Origin: Nocardia xishanensis NBRC 101358
Lineage (GTDB): Bacteria > Actinomycetota > Actinomycetes > Mycobacteriales > Mycobacteriaceae
Direction: 5' to 3'
Length of the DNA stretch: 37,298 nucleotides
Assembly: GCF_001613365.1 (NCBI RefSeq)
Contig: NZ_BDCF01000067.1
Location: forward strand, 1-37,298
A program made the position numbers and the translations under genes. Shown piece by piece: positions 15,128 through 23,484 of this stretch; position 1 is the first letter of the stretch, and each line of letters opens with the position of its first letter. The notes below the pieces were generated by a model, which was not told the DNA's origin, did no database searches, and worked only from the letters and a program-made list of their open reading frames with translations.

Positions 15128-16372
15128 TCACACGGCCGGAGCCAGCTCGCCGAACCAGGCGAGGATCTGGGGCATCGCGAGGCGAACGGTGGCCGAGTGG
15201 TCGACGGGTCCGAGATCGATCACGCTCGCCCGGTCGCCGCCCAGCGCCGCGAGGCACTGTTCGGCGTTCGCCGAGGGCACTGCGCGGTCGGCCGGGGAGA
15301 CGTAGAGCCGCACCGGGGCGCGGGGCGTCCAGTCGCAGGCGCGGTCGCTGTCGGTCATCGCACGCAGCGCCGCGCCGGTCGGGTCGAGCGCGAGGGCCTG
15401 GAAGCGCGGGGTCAGCAGCTCGCCCGGGGTGGCGGGCAGTCCGGTGGAGACCGAGAGCACGTCGTGGCGACCGTCGAAAAGCTGTTCGACATGCTGCGCG
15501 TAGGGCTGTTGGAACGCCTCGCCCGGTTCGTCGTAGAGGTGGTAGATCCGGTTCATCGCGGTGAGCCAGTAGGCGATGTAGAGCACCGCGGCGCGCGGGG
15601 TGACCCGGCCGTCCAACGCGGCGGGCGTCTGCACCTCGCGGATGGCATATGGACCGCTCACGGCAGCGACACCCGCCAGCGTGTAACCGAGGCCCGGCGC
15701 GGCGGCCACTCGCTCGGCCAGCGCCATCGCGGCCTGGCCGCCCTGCGAGAACCCGGTGACCAGCAGCGTGTCGTCGAGTTCGCGCCCCTCCCGCTCGGCC
15801 ACAGTCCGCGCGGCGCGCAGCAAATCGACGGACGCGCTGGCCTCCGTCGGCGCGTGTGCGTAGGGGTGCGAGCCGGGCCCCTCGCCGAGGCCGAGGTAGT
15901 CCGGGGCGACCGCGGCGTAACCAGCCGCCGCGAAGAGGGCGGTGCGGGCCCGGTCCGTCTCGGCGTCCGCGGAGGGCGCTTCGTCTTTGCGCACGATCGT
16001 CCCGTGCGCGTAGCTGACGACCGGGAGCCTGCGCGCCTCGGTACGCGGCAGGACCACGAGGCCGCTCGCGGTGGTGTCCGCACCGTCGGGAGCCGAGGTG
16101 CGATAGACGACCCGATAGGCGTCGATGCCGTTGCGGACCGGGGTCTGGATCGCCCACTGATTCAGATACGCGGCCGTCCGCTCGGTCGTCGCGCCCAGCA
16201 CGGGCGTCACCGACACGACCTCGCCGGGCGACCCCGCGATGTCGCCGCCGCGCGCACCGCACGCCACGAATCCGGTCAGCAGCAGCACCAGCGCCGACAC
16301 GAGCGCCACCGAGGACCGAAGCACCCGCCTCGACGGTGCGTTCCTCCGGTGGAAAGCCGCCTCCGTAGCCAT
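15128..16372 (-). CDS. Secreted alpha/beta-hydrolase (lipase family), probable lipoprotein
   Basis: A 414-aa exported lipase-family protein. The signal region is residues 19-38, with Cys38 in GFVAC as a non-ideal lipobox. The hydrolase core has VVSYAHGT (residues 118-124, oxyanion region), DYLGLGEGPGSHPYAH, the nucleophile GFSQGG (Ser209), the acid in YVSPADRAVP and the His in PVDHSATV near the end, so the Ser-Asp-His triad is complete. This arrangement matches the actinobacterial secretory lipase (LIP) family acting on acyl esters outside the cell. ATG 16372 is preceded by a GGGAG sequence. The gene is isolated. Confidence 0.85.
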   Translation of the reverse strand: MATEAAFHRRNAPSRRVLRSSVALVSALVLLLTGFVACGARGGDIAGSPGEVVSVTPVLGATTERTAAYLNQWAIQTPVRNGIDAYRVVYRTSAPDGADTTASGLVVLPRTEARRLPVVSYAHGTIVRKDEAPSADAETDRARTALFAAAGYAAVAPDYLGLGEGPGSHPYAHAPTEASASVDLLRAARTVAEREGRELDDTLLVTGFSQGGQAAMALAERVAAAPGLGYTLAGVAAVSGPYAIREVQTPAALDGRVTPRAAVLYIAYWLTAMNRIYHLYDEPGEAFQQPYAQHVEQLFDGRHDVLSVSTGLPATPGELLTPRFQALALDPTGAALRAMTDSDRACDWTPRAPVRLYVSPADRAVPSANAEQCLAALGGDRASVIDLGPVDHSATVRLAMPQILAWFGELAPAV

Positions 16373-16681
16373 CAGCCCACACTCCCACTACGAGCGGGCA
16401 ACGCGCCACCGACCGGCGGAATCGGGCGTTCTACCTTTCTCGACGTTCGCAAACCAGGCGCCGTACGGGACCTGCCTCCGAAAAGTTTCGTTCCCCAAAT
16501 GCTGACGTCCGCTAAAATTGTGGTTACCTGGAATAAGAAGTGGGTCGACATCCTGACCGCGTCATCTCGTTCGGGGCAGGAAGTCCAGAGGGGTTCTCCC
16601 GTCGGTCCGGTGCAATGGAGCACACCGCGATGTCTCGCGGCCCGATGTAGGCACCCGGCCCACTCTGCCGAGGAGGCAAGC
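16373..16681. other. Divergent intergenic region
   Basis: About 310 bases between the lipase and the 53-aa gene, with a locally AT-richer stretch near 16480-16545 that probably holds promoters. CGAAA-AG-TTTCG is a short palindrome near 16478-16489. No other gene is seen. Confidence 0.35.
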
Positions 16682-16843
16682 ATGGTCGACAACGCCGCAA
16701 CCGAGCAGTCCGAACCCGATCCCGCCGTCGTGATCTGGCCCGAACCGAGTCGGCTCGAAGCCTGGTGGCAGCGCGTCATGTTCGGATCGAGCGCTCGGCC
16801 GGCCACTCCGCGCGAGTCGAGGTACGGCACCACACGGCAGTAG
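16682..16843 (+). CDS. Small hypothetical protein of 53 aa
   Basis: The ATG at 16682 has GAGGAGG at 16670-16676, an ideal ribosome-binding site. The product is MVDNAATEQSEPDPAVVIWP followed by EPSRLEAWWQRVMFGSSARP and a short basic tail. The acidic N-terminus, a Trp-rich amphipathic centre and a basic end suggest a small soluble or membrane-associated protein. No family recognised. It is convergent with the EcsC-like gene. Confidence 0.55.
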   Translation: MVDNAATEQSEPDPAVVIWPEPSRLEAWWQRVMFGSSARPATPRESRYGTTRQ

Positions 16844-16884
16844 AGTTCCGCGCGTATTCGACCGCTCCGCGCTCGAAGCGTTGC

Positions 16885-17604
16885 TCAGCTCGGCTCCGAG
16901 ACGTCGACGAGCGGTTCCTCGATGTGCGCCGCGTACGCGATCGACTCGTCGAGCACCATCCAGTTCGCCGGGGCGGGACCGAATGCGTTGCGCGCGTTGC
17001 AGATCACCGTCCCGGCCAGCACCCGGTTGCCGGTCGCGCCGATGATCGCACCGAGACCAGCCGGGATCACCCGTCCGAACACGAGAACGCTGCGTTTGGC
17101 GATGGCCTGGACGACGATCCGCTCGAGCACGCCCTCGTTCAGGCTCGACACCCCGGGAATTCGGCTCACGAGCTCGGCGGCCCAGTTCTTGGCGGCGTTC
17201 GCGGTGTTCTTGCCGACGAACTGGACGCCGCCCGGTCCGAACACGATGCCGGAAACCAGCGCGGTCTCCCGCGCGATCTCGTCGGGTTCGACACCGTGGA
17301 TCGCCGCGACGGTGAGCGCGTAGAGCATCGACGCCTCGACGAAGAAGACGGTCTCGACACCCATCGCCGCCAGACCGGTGAACACGCCGATACCGGGCAC
17401 CGCCGCGCAAACGCCCACGGTGGCGCCGCTCGCGGTCACCGCGAACAGATAGTGCCGCCGCACGCGTTCGAGCACCTGCTCGGGCGTCTCGTCCGGATAC
17501 GCACCGCGCAGCCGGTCGCCATACCATTCGACCAGCGGCGTCTGCGCTCTGGCGCCCTTGCCGATCGCCGACAGCACGATCTTGTCCACGCGTTCCCGAA
17601 TCAT
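16885..17604 (-). CDS. EcsC-like family protein
   Basis: A 239-aa protein starting at ATG 17604 with AGGAAGG about 9 bases upstream. The open frame extends to 17895, but the upstream part is not coding-like. Gly/Ala-rich hydrophobic stretches (VTASGATVGVCAAVPGIGVF, then LAAMGVETVFFVEASMLYAL) alternate with amphipathic helices, as in EcsC-family proteins whose function is unclear. It probably associates with the membrane. It has no cotranscribed neighbour. Confidence 0.5.
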   Translation of the reverse strand: MIRERVDKIVLSAIGKGARAQTPLVEWYGDRLRGAYPDETPEQVLERVRRHYLFAVTASGATVGVCAAVPGIGVFTGLAAMGVETVFFVEASMLYALTVAAIHGVEPDEIARETALVSGIVFGPGGVQFVGKNTANAAKNWAAELVSRIPGVSSLNEGVLERIVVQAIAKRSVLVFGRVIPAGLGAIIGATGNRVLAGTVICNARNAFGPAPANWMVLDESIAYAAHIEEPLVDVSEPS

Positions 17605-18098
17605 CGACCACGACCTTCCTGTGTCCACCCGCAGGCGAAGCGACGAAATACGACCAGTGAGAAATACCTCGAATCCGCGATTACTCACGGCGCAGTGTGC
17701 CTTGTCGTAACCGATCAATCCATCTCTTGCCGGTCGTGGCGTCGAACGCGTCGGCCTGTGGCACGACCGTGACCGCTTTGCACGCACCGCGCAACACAGC
17801 GTGACCTCGAAAGAATTACGGCCCGCAACGCCTCCCGTCTGCGGAATTTCTGTAACGACACGGAGTCTTTCACCTGAAACGGGCTGGTGCAGCAAATTAT
17901 TGGCTTACGCTGGAACAGCCTTGGTAGCCCCGAGGTTGCAGGGTGGTCGCATTGCCCCCAAAGCGCCCACCATCGCCGAGCAGGTCAGCTGGGACTCGGG
18001 TCCCGGCTTCAGCCCGAATCCCATCTGGCCCGCCGGAATTCCGCTCTCGGTACGGTCGTCCCAAAGCGGAGGCCGGGGAACTCCCATCCGCCGGCGTC
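17605..18098. other. Intergenic region upstream of the EcsC-like gene
   Basis: About 490 bases. It should contain the EcsC-like promoter near 17620-17700 and leads into the nucleotidyltransferase pseudogene. No intact gene or strong repeat seen. Confidence 0.35.
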
Positions 18099-18526
18099 GC
18101 CTCGGCACGGCGGGACGACCGGATCACCGCACTCGTGCAGACCGGATCGCGCGGCCGGCGACCGGATCGGCCGATACTCCGATTCGACCTGGAGATCATC
18201 ACTCCGCATCGGCCAGAGTTCTTCGCCGACCGGTGGCCGCACCGTTTCGGCGACGTGCCGCTGACGATGTCCTTCGAGGAAGACCACGAGGCGGCGGACC
18301 GCCCGTGGCCCGCTCCCGGAGCGGCTGCCTCCCGAGCTGTGGCGGCGGGTACACGAGACCTTCGGCCGCTTCGATTCCGACGACGCCCGGCGGGCGCTGG
18401 ATGCACCGGTCGATCTGTTCGCCGATGTCGCGGTCCGGCTATGTTTCCCTGGCGCGGCGAACTCGTCGACGGCTACTCGCCGGGGGCCGGACACACCGCT
18501 GAGCTGCTCCGGTGTCTGTGCCGCTC
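18099..18526 (+). pseudogene. Decayed aminoglycoside 6-adenylyltransferase-like gene
   Basis: Three frames together spell pieces of a streptomycin/aminoglycoside adenylyltransferase-type nucleotidyltransferase. Positions 18102-18158 give ARRDDRITALVQTGSRGR. A second frame then gives DRIGRYSD, and the first frame resumes with DLEIITP, so the catalytic pattern GSRG...YSD.D is broken by two compensating shifts. The frame continues RFGDVPLTMSFEEDHEAADR. From about 18310 another frame gives LPPELWRRVHETFGRFDSDD and LDLFADVA-like residues typical of the C-terminal half, so about 100 central residues are missing. No start is evident. The 3' end abuts the deacetylase stop. Confidence 0.55.
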
Positions 18527-19538
18527 AGTAAGCGCGCGCCCGATCCGCCCACGCCGCAGCGATTTCCGGCGCGAGGCCGCGCGGGAACGAAACACGGCTC
18601 GCGTCACCGTCGGACGTGTAGCGCAGGCTCGTGTTCTGGGCGAGGCGGTCCAGCCAGTGCGCCGAATCGAACGGAACCTCCCCGCGCCCAGACCTGATCC
18701 GCGGAACACCGGCCGGATCGATCGCACCGTAGGGCGAGGGCGCTGGTTCGGCGCCGACCAGCATGACGGCGGCGAAGGCATAGGGCGTGCCGTCCCATTC
18801 GCCCGCGGCGGCGAGCCGCCGGTCGGCGGGAAAGACGCCCAGCGGCAAGGCCATCGTGCGCACCGCAACACCCGGCGCGGCAGCGGCGACGGCGCGCAGG
18901 TTCTGCACCAGTTCGCGCTGCACACCGGCCGCGTCCAAGCGGGAAAGGTTGGCGTGCGACGCGGTGTGCGCGCCGAGGTCGTAGCCGTGTGCGGCGAGCC
19001 AGGCCAGTGCGCGGGGGTCGCCGCCGAACGCCTCGTTGTTCACGTAGAACGTGGCGGTGGGTGGGAAATCCGGGTGCGCGGAGCCGAATTCCTCGAGTAT
19101 GCCGACGGCGCTGCCGGGCTCGGGACGGCCGTCGCCGGTCAGGGTGAGCTGGCTGACCGTCGAGTCGTCGAAGGTGAGCACCACCGGGTGCGTGCCCGCC
19201 GGGATGTCGATCGCGCCGGAGATGTAGTCCGCCGCCGTGACCGGGCGGTAACCCTCCCGGTGCAGCCGCTCGAGTTCCGCGCGGAATTCCTCGGGCGTCT
19301 GGTCGTATTCGCCCGCGGGGTGCGTCGTCACCTGGTGGTACATCAGCACCGGGACGAGACCGAGCTCGTTCGCGCCGACGGCGGCCGGGTCCACCGGCGC
19401 AGGCGCGGGCGCGGCCGACTCCGGGCTCGAAACAACGGCGGGGGTGACGGATTCGGTCGCCGCACCGCATCCGAGCAACAGCGCGGAAGCCAGTACCGAC
19501 AGGGCGCATCGATACGCCAACGCGCCATAGCTCGCCAT
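18525..19538 (-). CDS. Polysaccharide deacetylase (NodB-type) lipoprotein
   Basis: A 337-aa protein with a lipoprotein signal (lipobox LLLGC, Cys24) and an Ala/Pro-rich linker. The NodB-type deacetylase domain starts at VPVLMYHQVT. Metal and catalytic motifs are TFDDS (Asp124, Asp125) and H-x3-H in GAHTASH (His191, His195). It likely deacetylates an N-acetylated cell-surface polysaccharide. ATG 19538 is chosen because TACGGT ends 6 bases upstream, giving a leaderless promoter; an ATG at 19559 is upstream of that box. It is divergent from a DUF4015 glycosidase-like gene, the two starts being about 105 bases apart. Confidence 0.85.
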   Translation of the reverse strand: MASYGALAYRCALSVLASALLLGCGAATESVTPAVVSSPESAAPAPAPVDPAAVGANELGLVPVLMYHQVTTHPAGEYDQTPEEFRAELERLHREGYRPVTAADYISGAIDIPAGTHPVVLTFDDSTVSQLTLTGDGRPEPGSAVGILEEFGSAHPDFPPTATFYVNNEAFGGDPRALAWLAAHGYDLGAHTASHANLSRLDAAGVQRELVQNLRAVAAAAPGVAVRTMALPLGVFPADRRLAAAGEWDGTPYAFAAVMLVGAEPAPSPYGAIDPAGVPRIRSGRGEVPFDSAHWLDRLAQNTSLRYTSDGDASRVSFPRGLAPEIAAAWADRARAY

Positions 19539-19544
19539 CGCCTC

Positions 19545-19550
19545 ACCGTA
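19545..19550 (-). promoter_or_regulatory. -10 element of a probable leaderless promoter (deacetylase)
   Basis: TACGGT read leftward, ending 6 bases before the ATG at 19538, the same box and spacing as at the patatin-like gene. The GAGG inside the spacer could instead act as a short ribosome site. Confidence 0.4.
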
Positions 19551-19644
19551 CGCGGGCAATATGCCGAATCAGCGAATTATGGGCGAAATGCCCGACATCG
19601 GGACGCGTCGCCGTGGATAGTAGGGGCACCCGAGTCGAAAGTTG

Positions 19645-21234
19645 GTGCGCGCGTTGCTCAGACGTGTTCCGGATACCCGCGCTCGGCGGCTCGCGACGAT
19701 CGCGGTGGCCGTCGTCGGGTCGATGCTCGCCGTCGCGGTCCTGGTCGCGGCGTTCCGGCCCGCGGCGGAACGGTTCACCGTGACGGGGCTGCCCGCGGGC
19801 GTCGTCGGCGCCGCGGCCGCGCCGGAGCTGGCGCTGCGCGTCGACGTGGCGAGCCACGACCCGGACGCGGTCCGCCTCGAGCTCGACGGCGCCCCGGTCA
19901 ACGGCGTGGTGGAGGGCGACGACGTCGTCTACCGCCCGGGTGTATTGCCCGACGGCGCACACCAATTCACCGCCGAGATCCCCGCGAGCGGCCCGCTCGC
20001 GTTCCTGCGCTCCGGACCACGCGCCAGCGAGTCGTTCACGGTGGACTCGACGCCGCCCACGGTACAGCTGGACCGGACCGCGCCCGTGCGTTCCTACCGT
20101 GAGCCGGTCACCCTGCGCGGCAAGGCGATCGGCGCGCAACAGGTCTCGGTGGGCGCCCTCTCGGCGGCGACCGGTGAGGACGGCGCCTTCGAGATCACCC
20201 TGCCGCGCGCGCCGAGCGGCGCCGAGCTCGTCGCGGTCGACGCGGCGGGCAATACGACGCGGACGCCCCTCTCGGCGGTCGTCGAGCTGCCGAGGATCAG
20301 GGCGGTGCACGTCACCGCGCACGCGTGGTCGCACGAAGGACTGCGCGAGGGCGTGCTCGATCTCGCTCGCGCCGGGCGCATCGATACCGTCCAGCTCGAC
20401 ATCAAGGACGAGGACGGTGTCGTCGGCTACGACTCCCAGGTGCCGCTGGCCAGGGAATCCGGCGCCGCCACCGCGATATACGACGCGCGCGCCGCACTGG
20501 GCAAGCTACACGAGATGGGCCTGCGGGTGATCGGCCGGATCGTGGCGTTCCGCGACCCGACACTGGCCGGATGGGCCTGGCACGCCGGACGGACCGACTG
20601 GGTCGTGCAGAACCCAGGGGGCCGGCCGTATGCCAGCAAGTACGGTGCGATCGCGTTCACCAACTTCGCGCATCCGGAGGTGCGCAAGTACAACATCGAT
20701 CTCGCGACCGAAGCCGCGGCGCTCGGGTTCGACGAGATCATGTACGACTACATCCGGCGTCCGGACGGCAGCCTGTCGAGTATGGCGTTTCCCGGCGGTA
20801 CGGCCGACCCGAGCGTCTCGATCGCGGAATTCCTGCGGGAGAGCCTGGATCCGGTGCACGACGCAGGCGCCTTCCAGAGCGCGGCGGTGTTCGGCATCGC
20901 CGCCACCCGGCCCGATCAAATCGCCCAGGACATTCCGATGATGGCCGCGCACCTGGACTACGTGGCGCCGATGGTCTATCCCTCGCATTGGAACCCCGGC
21001 GAATACGGCGTCGCGAACCCGAACGGCCAGCCCTACGACATCGTGCTGCGCTCGCTGCAGGATTTCCGCAGGATCACCGAAGGCACCGGCGCGAAGGTCG
21101 TGCCGTGGTTGCAGGACTTCAGTCTCGGCGTGAGCTACGGCCCCGCCGAGGTCGCGGCGCAGATCGACGCGACCGCGGCCGCCGGGATCGACAGCTTCGT
21201 GCTGTGGAGTCCCGTCGTGCGCTACCACCTCTGA
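19645..21234 (+). CDS. Membrane-anchored putative glycoside hydrolase (DUF4015)
   Basis: A 529-aa protein. A single N-terminal membrane segment (about residues 14-38) is followed by two Ig-like or beta-rich segments (40-215; STPPTVQLDRTAPV, DAAGNTTRTPL) and a C-terminal TIM-barrel domain of the DUF4015 putative glycosidase type: DTVQLDIKDEDGVVGYDSQV, GFDEIMYDYIRRPDG and VAPMVYPSHWNPGEYG are its hallmarks. It should face the cell wall. Start GTG 19645; a TTG lies one codon upstream. Divergent from the polysaccharide deacetylase, which suggests a shared polysaccharide substrate. Family members are enzymatically little studied. Confidence 0.8.
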   Translation: MRALLRRVPDTRARRLATIAVAVVGSMLAVAVLVAAFRPAAERFTVTGLPAGVVGAAAAPELALRVDVASHDPDAVRLELDGAPVNGVVEGDDVVYRPGVLPDGAHQFTAEIPASGPLAFLRSGPRASESFTVDSTPPTVQLDRTAPVRSYREPVTLRGKAIGAQQVSVGALSAATGEDGAFEITLPRAPSGAELVAVDAAGNTTRTPLSAVVELPRIRAVHVTAHAWSHEGLREGVLDLARAGRIDTVQLDIKDEDGVVGYDSQVPLARESGAATAIYDARAALGKLHEMGLRVIGRIVAFRDPTLAGWAWHAGRTDWVVQNPGGRPYASKYGAIAFTNFAHPEVRKYNIDLATEAAALGFDEIMYDYIRRPDGSLSSMAFPGGTADPSVSIAEFLRESLDPVHDAGAFQSAAVFGIAATRPDQIAQDIPMMAAHLDYVAPMVYPSHWNPGEYGVANPNGQPYDIVLRSLQDFRRITEGTGAKVVPWLQDFSLGVSYGPAEVAAQIDATAAAGIDSFVLWSPVVRYHL

Positions 21235-21340
21235 GCGCGACCCAAGGATTAGGCGCGACCTGCGCGGAACCATTGTCGCGCCGAGCCAGTCCGGCGATAG
21301 TTCATGCACGTCCGATTCGCCGACACACGGGAGGTTCCCC

Positions 21341-21445
21341 ATGGGTGAGGCCGACTCGTCGCGCGCAATGGCCACCTACCCGCCGCTGACGCGCCGCCGC
21401 ACGGTGGACCTCATGCGCGTTCCGCACGGCGTCTGTCGCCGCTGA
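21341..21445 (+). CDS. Leader peptide of the sulfur operon (34 aa)
   Basis: The ATG at 21341 has GGGAGG at 21329-21334, an ideal ribosome site. The 34-residue product ends PLTRRRTVDLMRVPHGVCRR. The pattern R-R-x-V-D-L-x-R-V with a terminal Cys-Arg matches short putative leader peptides annotated upstream of sulfur-assimilation genes in many actinobacteria. It ends 114 bases before the substrate-binding lipoprotein gene. Hairpins can form around and after its stop: GGCG/CGCC over the Val-Cys-Arg codons, and TGGCGC (21450-21455) with GCGCCA (21462-21467). It probably senses Cys or charged tRNA-Cys through ribosome stalling; the mechanism is inferred. Confidence 0.7.
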   Translation: MGEADSSRAMATYPPLTRRRTVDLMRVPHGVCRR

Positions 21446-21559
21446 ACCGTGGCGCTTCGCCGCGCCATCACCCTCGACAAGACAGCCCTCCCACGCTCCC
21501 CTGTCGTACCGGCATGCCCAAGTCCGGTCGGTGAGCGTACTCAGCGAAAGAACCGAAAG

Positions 21560-22642
21560 ATGTTGTCCCTGAATCGACGACCGCGGGTGATTCGCGCGCT
21601 CGCCGCCGTCTTCGCGATCCCCACCGCCGTGGCGGTGCTGGCCGGGTGCGGCTCGTCCGAACCCGCCACCACCGCCGACGGCAAGACCGTGCTCCGCTAC
21701 CAGGGGTCCACCGGCCAGGTCTCGGCCTTCGAATTGGCGGCCGATCTCGGCTACTTCTCGGATATCGAGCTGCACTGGGAAGGCGACACCACCAGCGGGC
21801 CCGCCAACATCCAGGCCGCGGCCACCAAGCAGATCGAATTCGGCAGCGCCTTCAACGGCGCCGTCGTGAAACTGGTGGCCGGCGGCGCGCCGGTCACCTC
21901 CGTACTGAGTTCCTATGGCGCCGACGAACTCTCCTACACCGGCTACTTCGTGCGCGACGATTCCGGCATCGCCTCGGCCCGGGATCTGATCGGCAAGAAG
22001 GTCGGTATCAACACCCTCGGCGCGCACCACGAATTCGTCACGCGCGAATGGCTGCACCGCGAGGGGCTGAGCGATCAGGAGATCAAGCAGGTCGAGCTGG
22101 TGGTGGTGCCACCGGTGAACACCGAGGAAGCGCTGCGCAACAAGCAGATCGACGTGGCCGCGCTCGGCGGCGTGTTCCGGGAGACCGCCGTCGAACGCGG
22201 CGGCATCCACCCGCTCTTCGCCGACAAGGCGATCTTCGGCGAGTTCGACTACGGCACCTACGTTTTCCGCAACGACTACATCCAGCAGCATCCGGCGGCG
22301 GTGCGCGACTTCGTGCAGGGCACGGCCCGCGCCACCCGCTGGCTCCAGGTGACACCGCGCGATCAGGTACTCGCCCGCTTCGAACAGATCATCGGCAAGC
22401 GCGGGCGCAACGAGAACACGGCACTGCTGAAGTACTGGCGCAGCCCCGGCATTCCGGTGCCCGGCGCGGTGATCGCGGAGAAGGAATTGCAGATCTGGAT
22501 CGACTGGCTGGTCCGCAACGGCGACTTGGCCCAGGGCAAGCTCTCGGCGAAAGACCTGTTCACCAACAAGGACAATCCGTACGCCAACGGCACCTACGGA
22601 CCGGCCACGGGCCCGACCGGAGAGGTGGTGGCGGCGAAATGA
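21560..22642 (+). CDS. ABC transporter substrate-binding lipoprotein (sulfonate/nitrate/taurine type)
   Basis: A 360-aa binding lipoprotein. The signal peptide ends at lipobox LAGC (Cys30). The mature protein has the SsuA/NMT1-like two-lobed pattern: VLRYQGSTGQVSAFELAADL, FGSAFNGAVVKLVAGGAPV, GKKVGINTLGAHHEFVTREW, and DVAALGGVFRETAVERG. ATG 21560 is preceded by CGAAAGAACCGAAAG. It is the first structural gene after the leader peptide and overlaps the ATPase start by four bases (ATGA). The ligand is probably an organosulfur compound, judging from the oxygenases downstream; the exact ligand is not predictable. Confidence 0.85.
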   Translation: MLSLNRRPRVIRALAAVFAIPTAVAVLAGCGSSEPATTADGKTVLRYQGSTGQVSAFELAADLGYFSDIELHWEGDTTSGPANIQAAATKQIEFGSAFNGAVVKLVAGGAPVTSVLSSYGADELSYTGYFVRDDSGIASARDLIGKKVGINTLGAHHEFVTREWLHREGLSDQEIKQVELVVVPPVNTEEALRNKQIDVAALGGVFRETAVERGGIHPLFADKAIFGEFDYGTYVFRNDYIQQHPAAVRDFVQGTARATRWLQVTPRDQVLARFEQIIGKRGRNENTALLKYWRSPGIPVPGAVIAEKELQIWIDWLVRNGDLAQGKLSAKDLFTNKDNPYANGTYGPATGPTGEVVAAK

Positions 22643-23484
22643 CGAGCACCGCAATCAAACTCCGCCTCAGCGGGGTGAGCAAGCAGTTCGCTGTCCGCGG
22701 CTCGCACGAGCAGTTCACCGCGCTGGACGACATCTCGCTCGACCTGCGCGAGGGCGAGTTCCTCGTGCTCGTCGGCCCCAGCGGGTCGGGCAAGTCGACG
22801 CTGCTCGATCTGCTCGGCGGGCTGAGCAAGCCCACCGCCGGACAACTCCTGTTGGACGGCAAGCCGATCACCAAACCCGGCCTCGACCGCGGCATCGTGT
22901 TCCAGCAGTACGCGCTGCTTCCGTGGCGCACGGCGCGGGCGAACATCGAGTTCGGGCTCGAGGCGAAGGGACTGCGCCGCGCACAGCGCAGGGAGCTGGC
23001 CGACCACTACCTGGAACTGGTCGGACTGGCCGGGTTCGGCGACCGCTACCCACACGAGCTGTCCGGCGGCATGAAGCAGCGCGTCGCCATCGCGCGCAGC
23101 CTCGCCTTCGACCCCGAGGTGCTGCTGATGGACGAGCCGTTCGCCGCGCTGGACGCGCAGACCCGGGAATCGTTGCAGGACGAGCTGTTACGCATCTGGA
23201 AGGCGACCGGGAAGACGATCCTGTTCATCACCCACGGCATCGACGAGGCGGTCTACCTCGGGCAGCGGGTCGCGGTGCTGACCTCGCGGCCGGGGCGGGT
23301 CAAGTCGATCCTCGACATCGACATCGACCGCGAATCCGGCGCCGACATCCGCTCCGGCGAGCATTTCCGGGAATACCGGCACGCGATCTGGGAGCAGCTG
23401 CAGACCGAAGTGAGTCGCGCGCAGGGAATCGAACGCGCGGAGATCGGCTCCGCGGGCAACGACAGGAGGCACGCCCATGTCTAG
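22639..23484 (+). CDS. ABC transporter ATP-binding protein (SsuB/TauB type)
   Basis: A 281-aa ATPase with Walker A GPSGSGKST (about residues 46-54), Q-loop FQQYALLPWRT, signature LSGGMKQRVAIARS, Walker B VLLMDEPFAALD and switch His in FITHGIDEAV. The combination fits the nitrate/sulfonate/taurine importer branch. It couples to the permease downstream, with an 8-base overlap. GTP or other use is not suggested. Confidence 0.92.
   Translation: MTSTAIKLRLSGVSKQFAVRGSHEQFTALDDISLDLREGEFLVLVGPSGSGKSTLLDLLGGLSKPTAGQLLLDGKPITKPGLDRGIVFQQYALLPWRTARANIEFGLEAKGLRRAQRRELADHYLELVGLAGFGDRYPHELSGGMKQRVAIARSLAFDPEVLLMDEPFAALDAQTRESLQDELLRIWKATGKTILFITHGIDEAVYLGQRVAVLTSRPGRVKSILDIDIDRESGADIRSGEHFREYRHAIWEQLQTEVSRAQGIERAEIGSAGNDRRHAHV

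Noticed and set aside
17943..20102. A 719-codon plus-strand open frame
   Set aside because: Only its first part overlaps nucleotidyltransferase remnants; the rest is antisense to the deacetylase or out of frame with the DUF4015 gene.
21443..21560. A cysteine or SAM riboswitch upstream of the sulfur operon
   Set aside because: No conserved riboswitch core was recognised; a translated leader peptide explains the region better.
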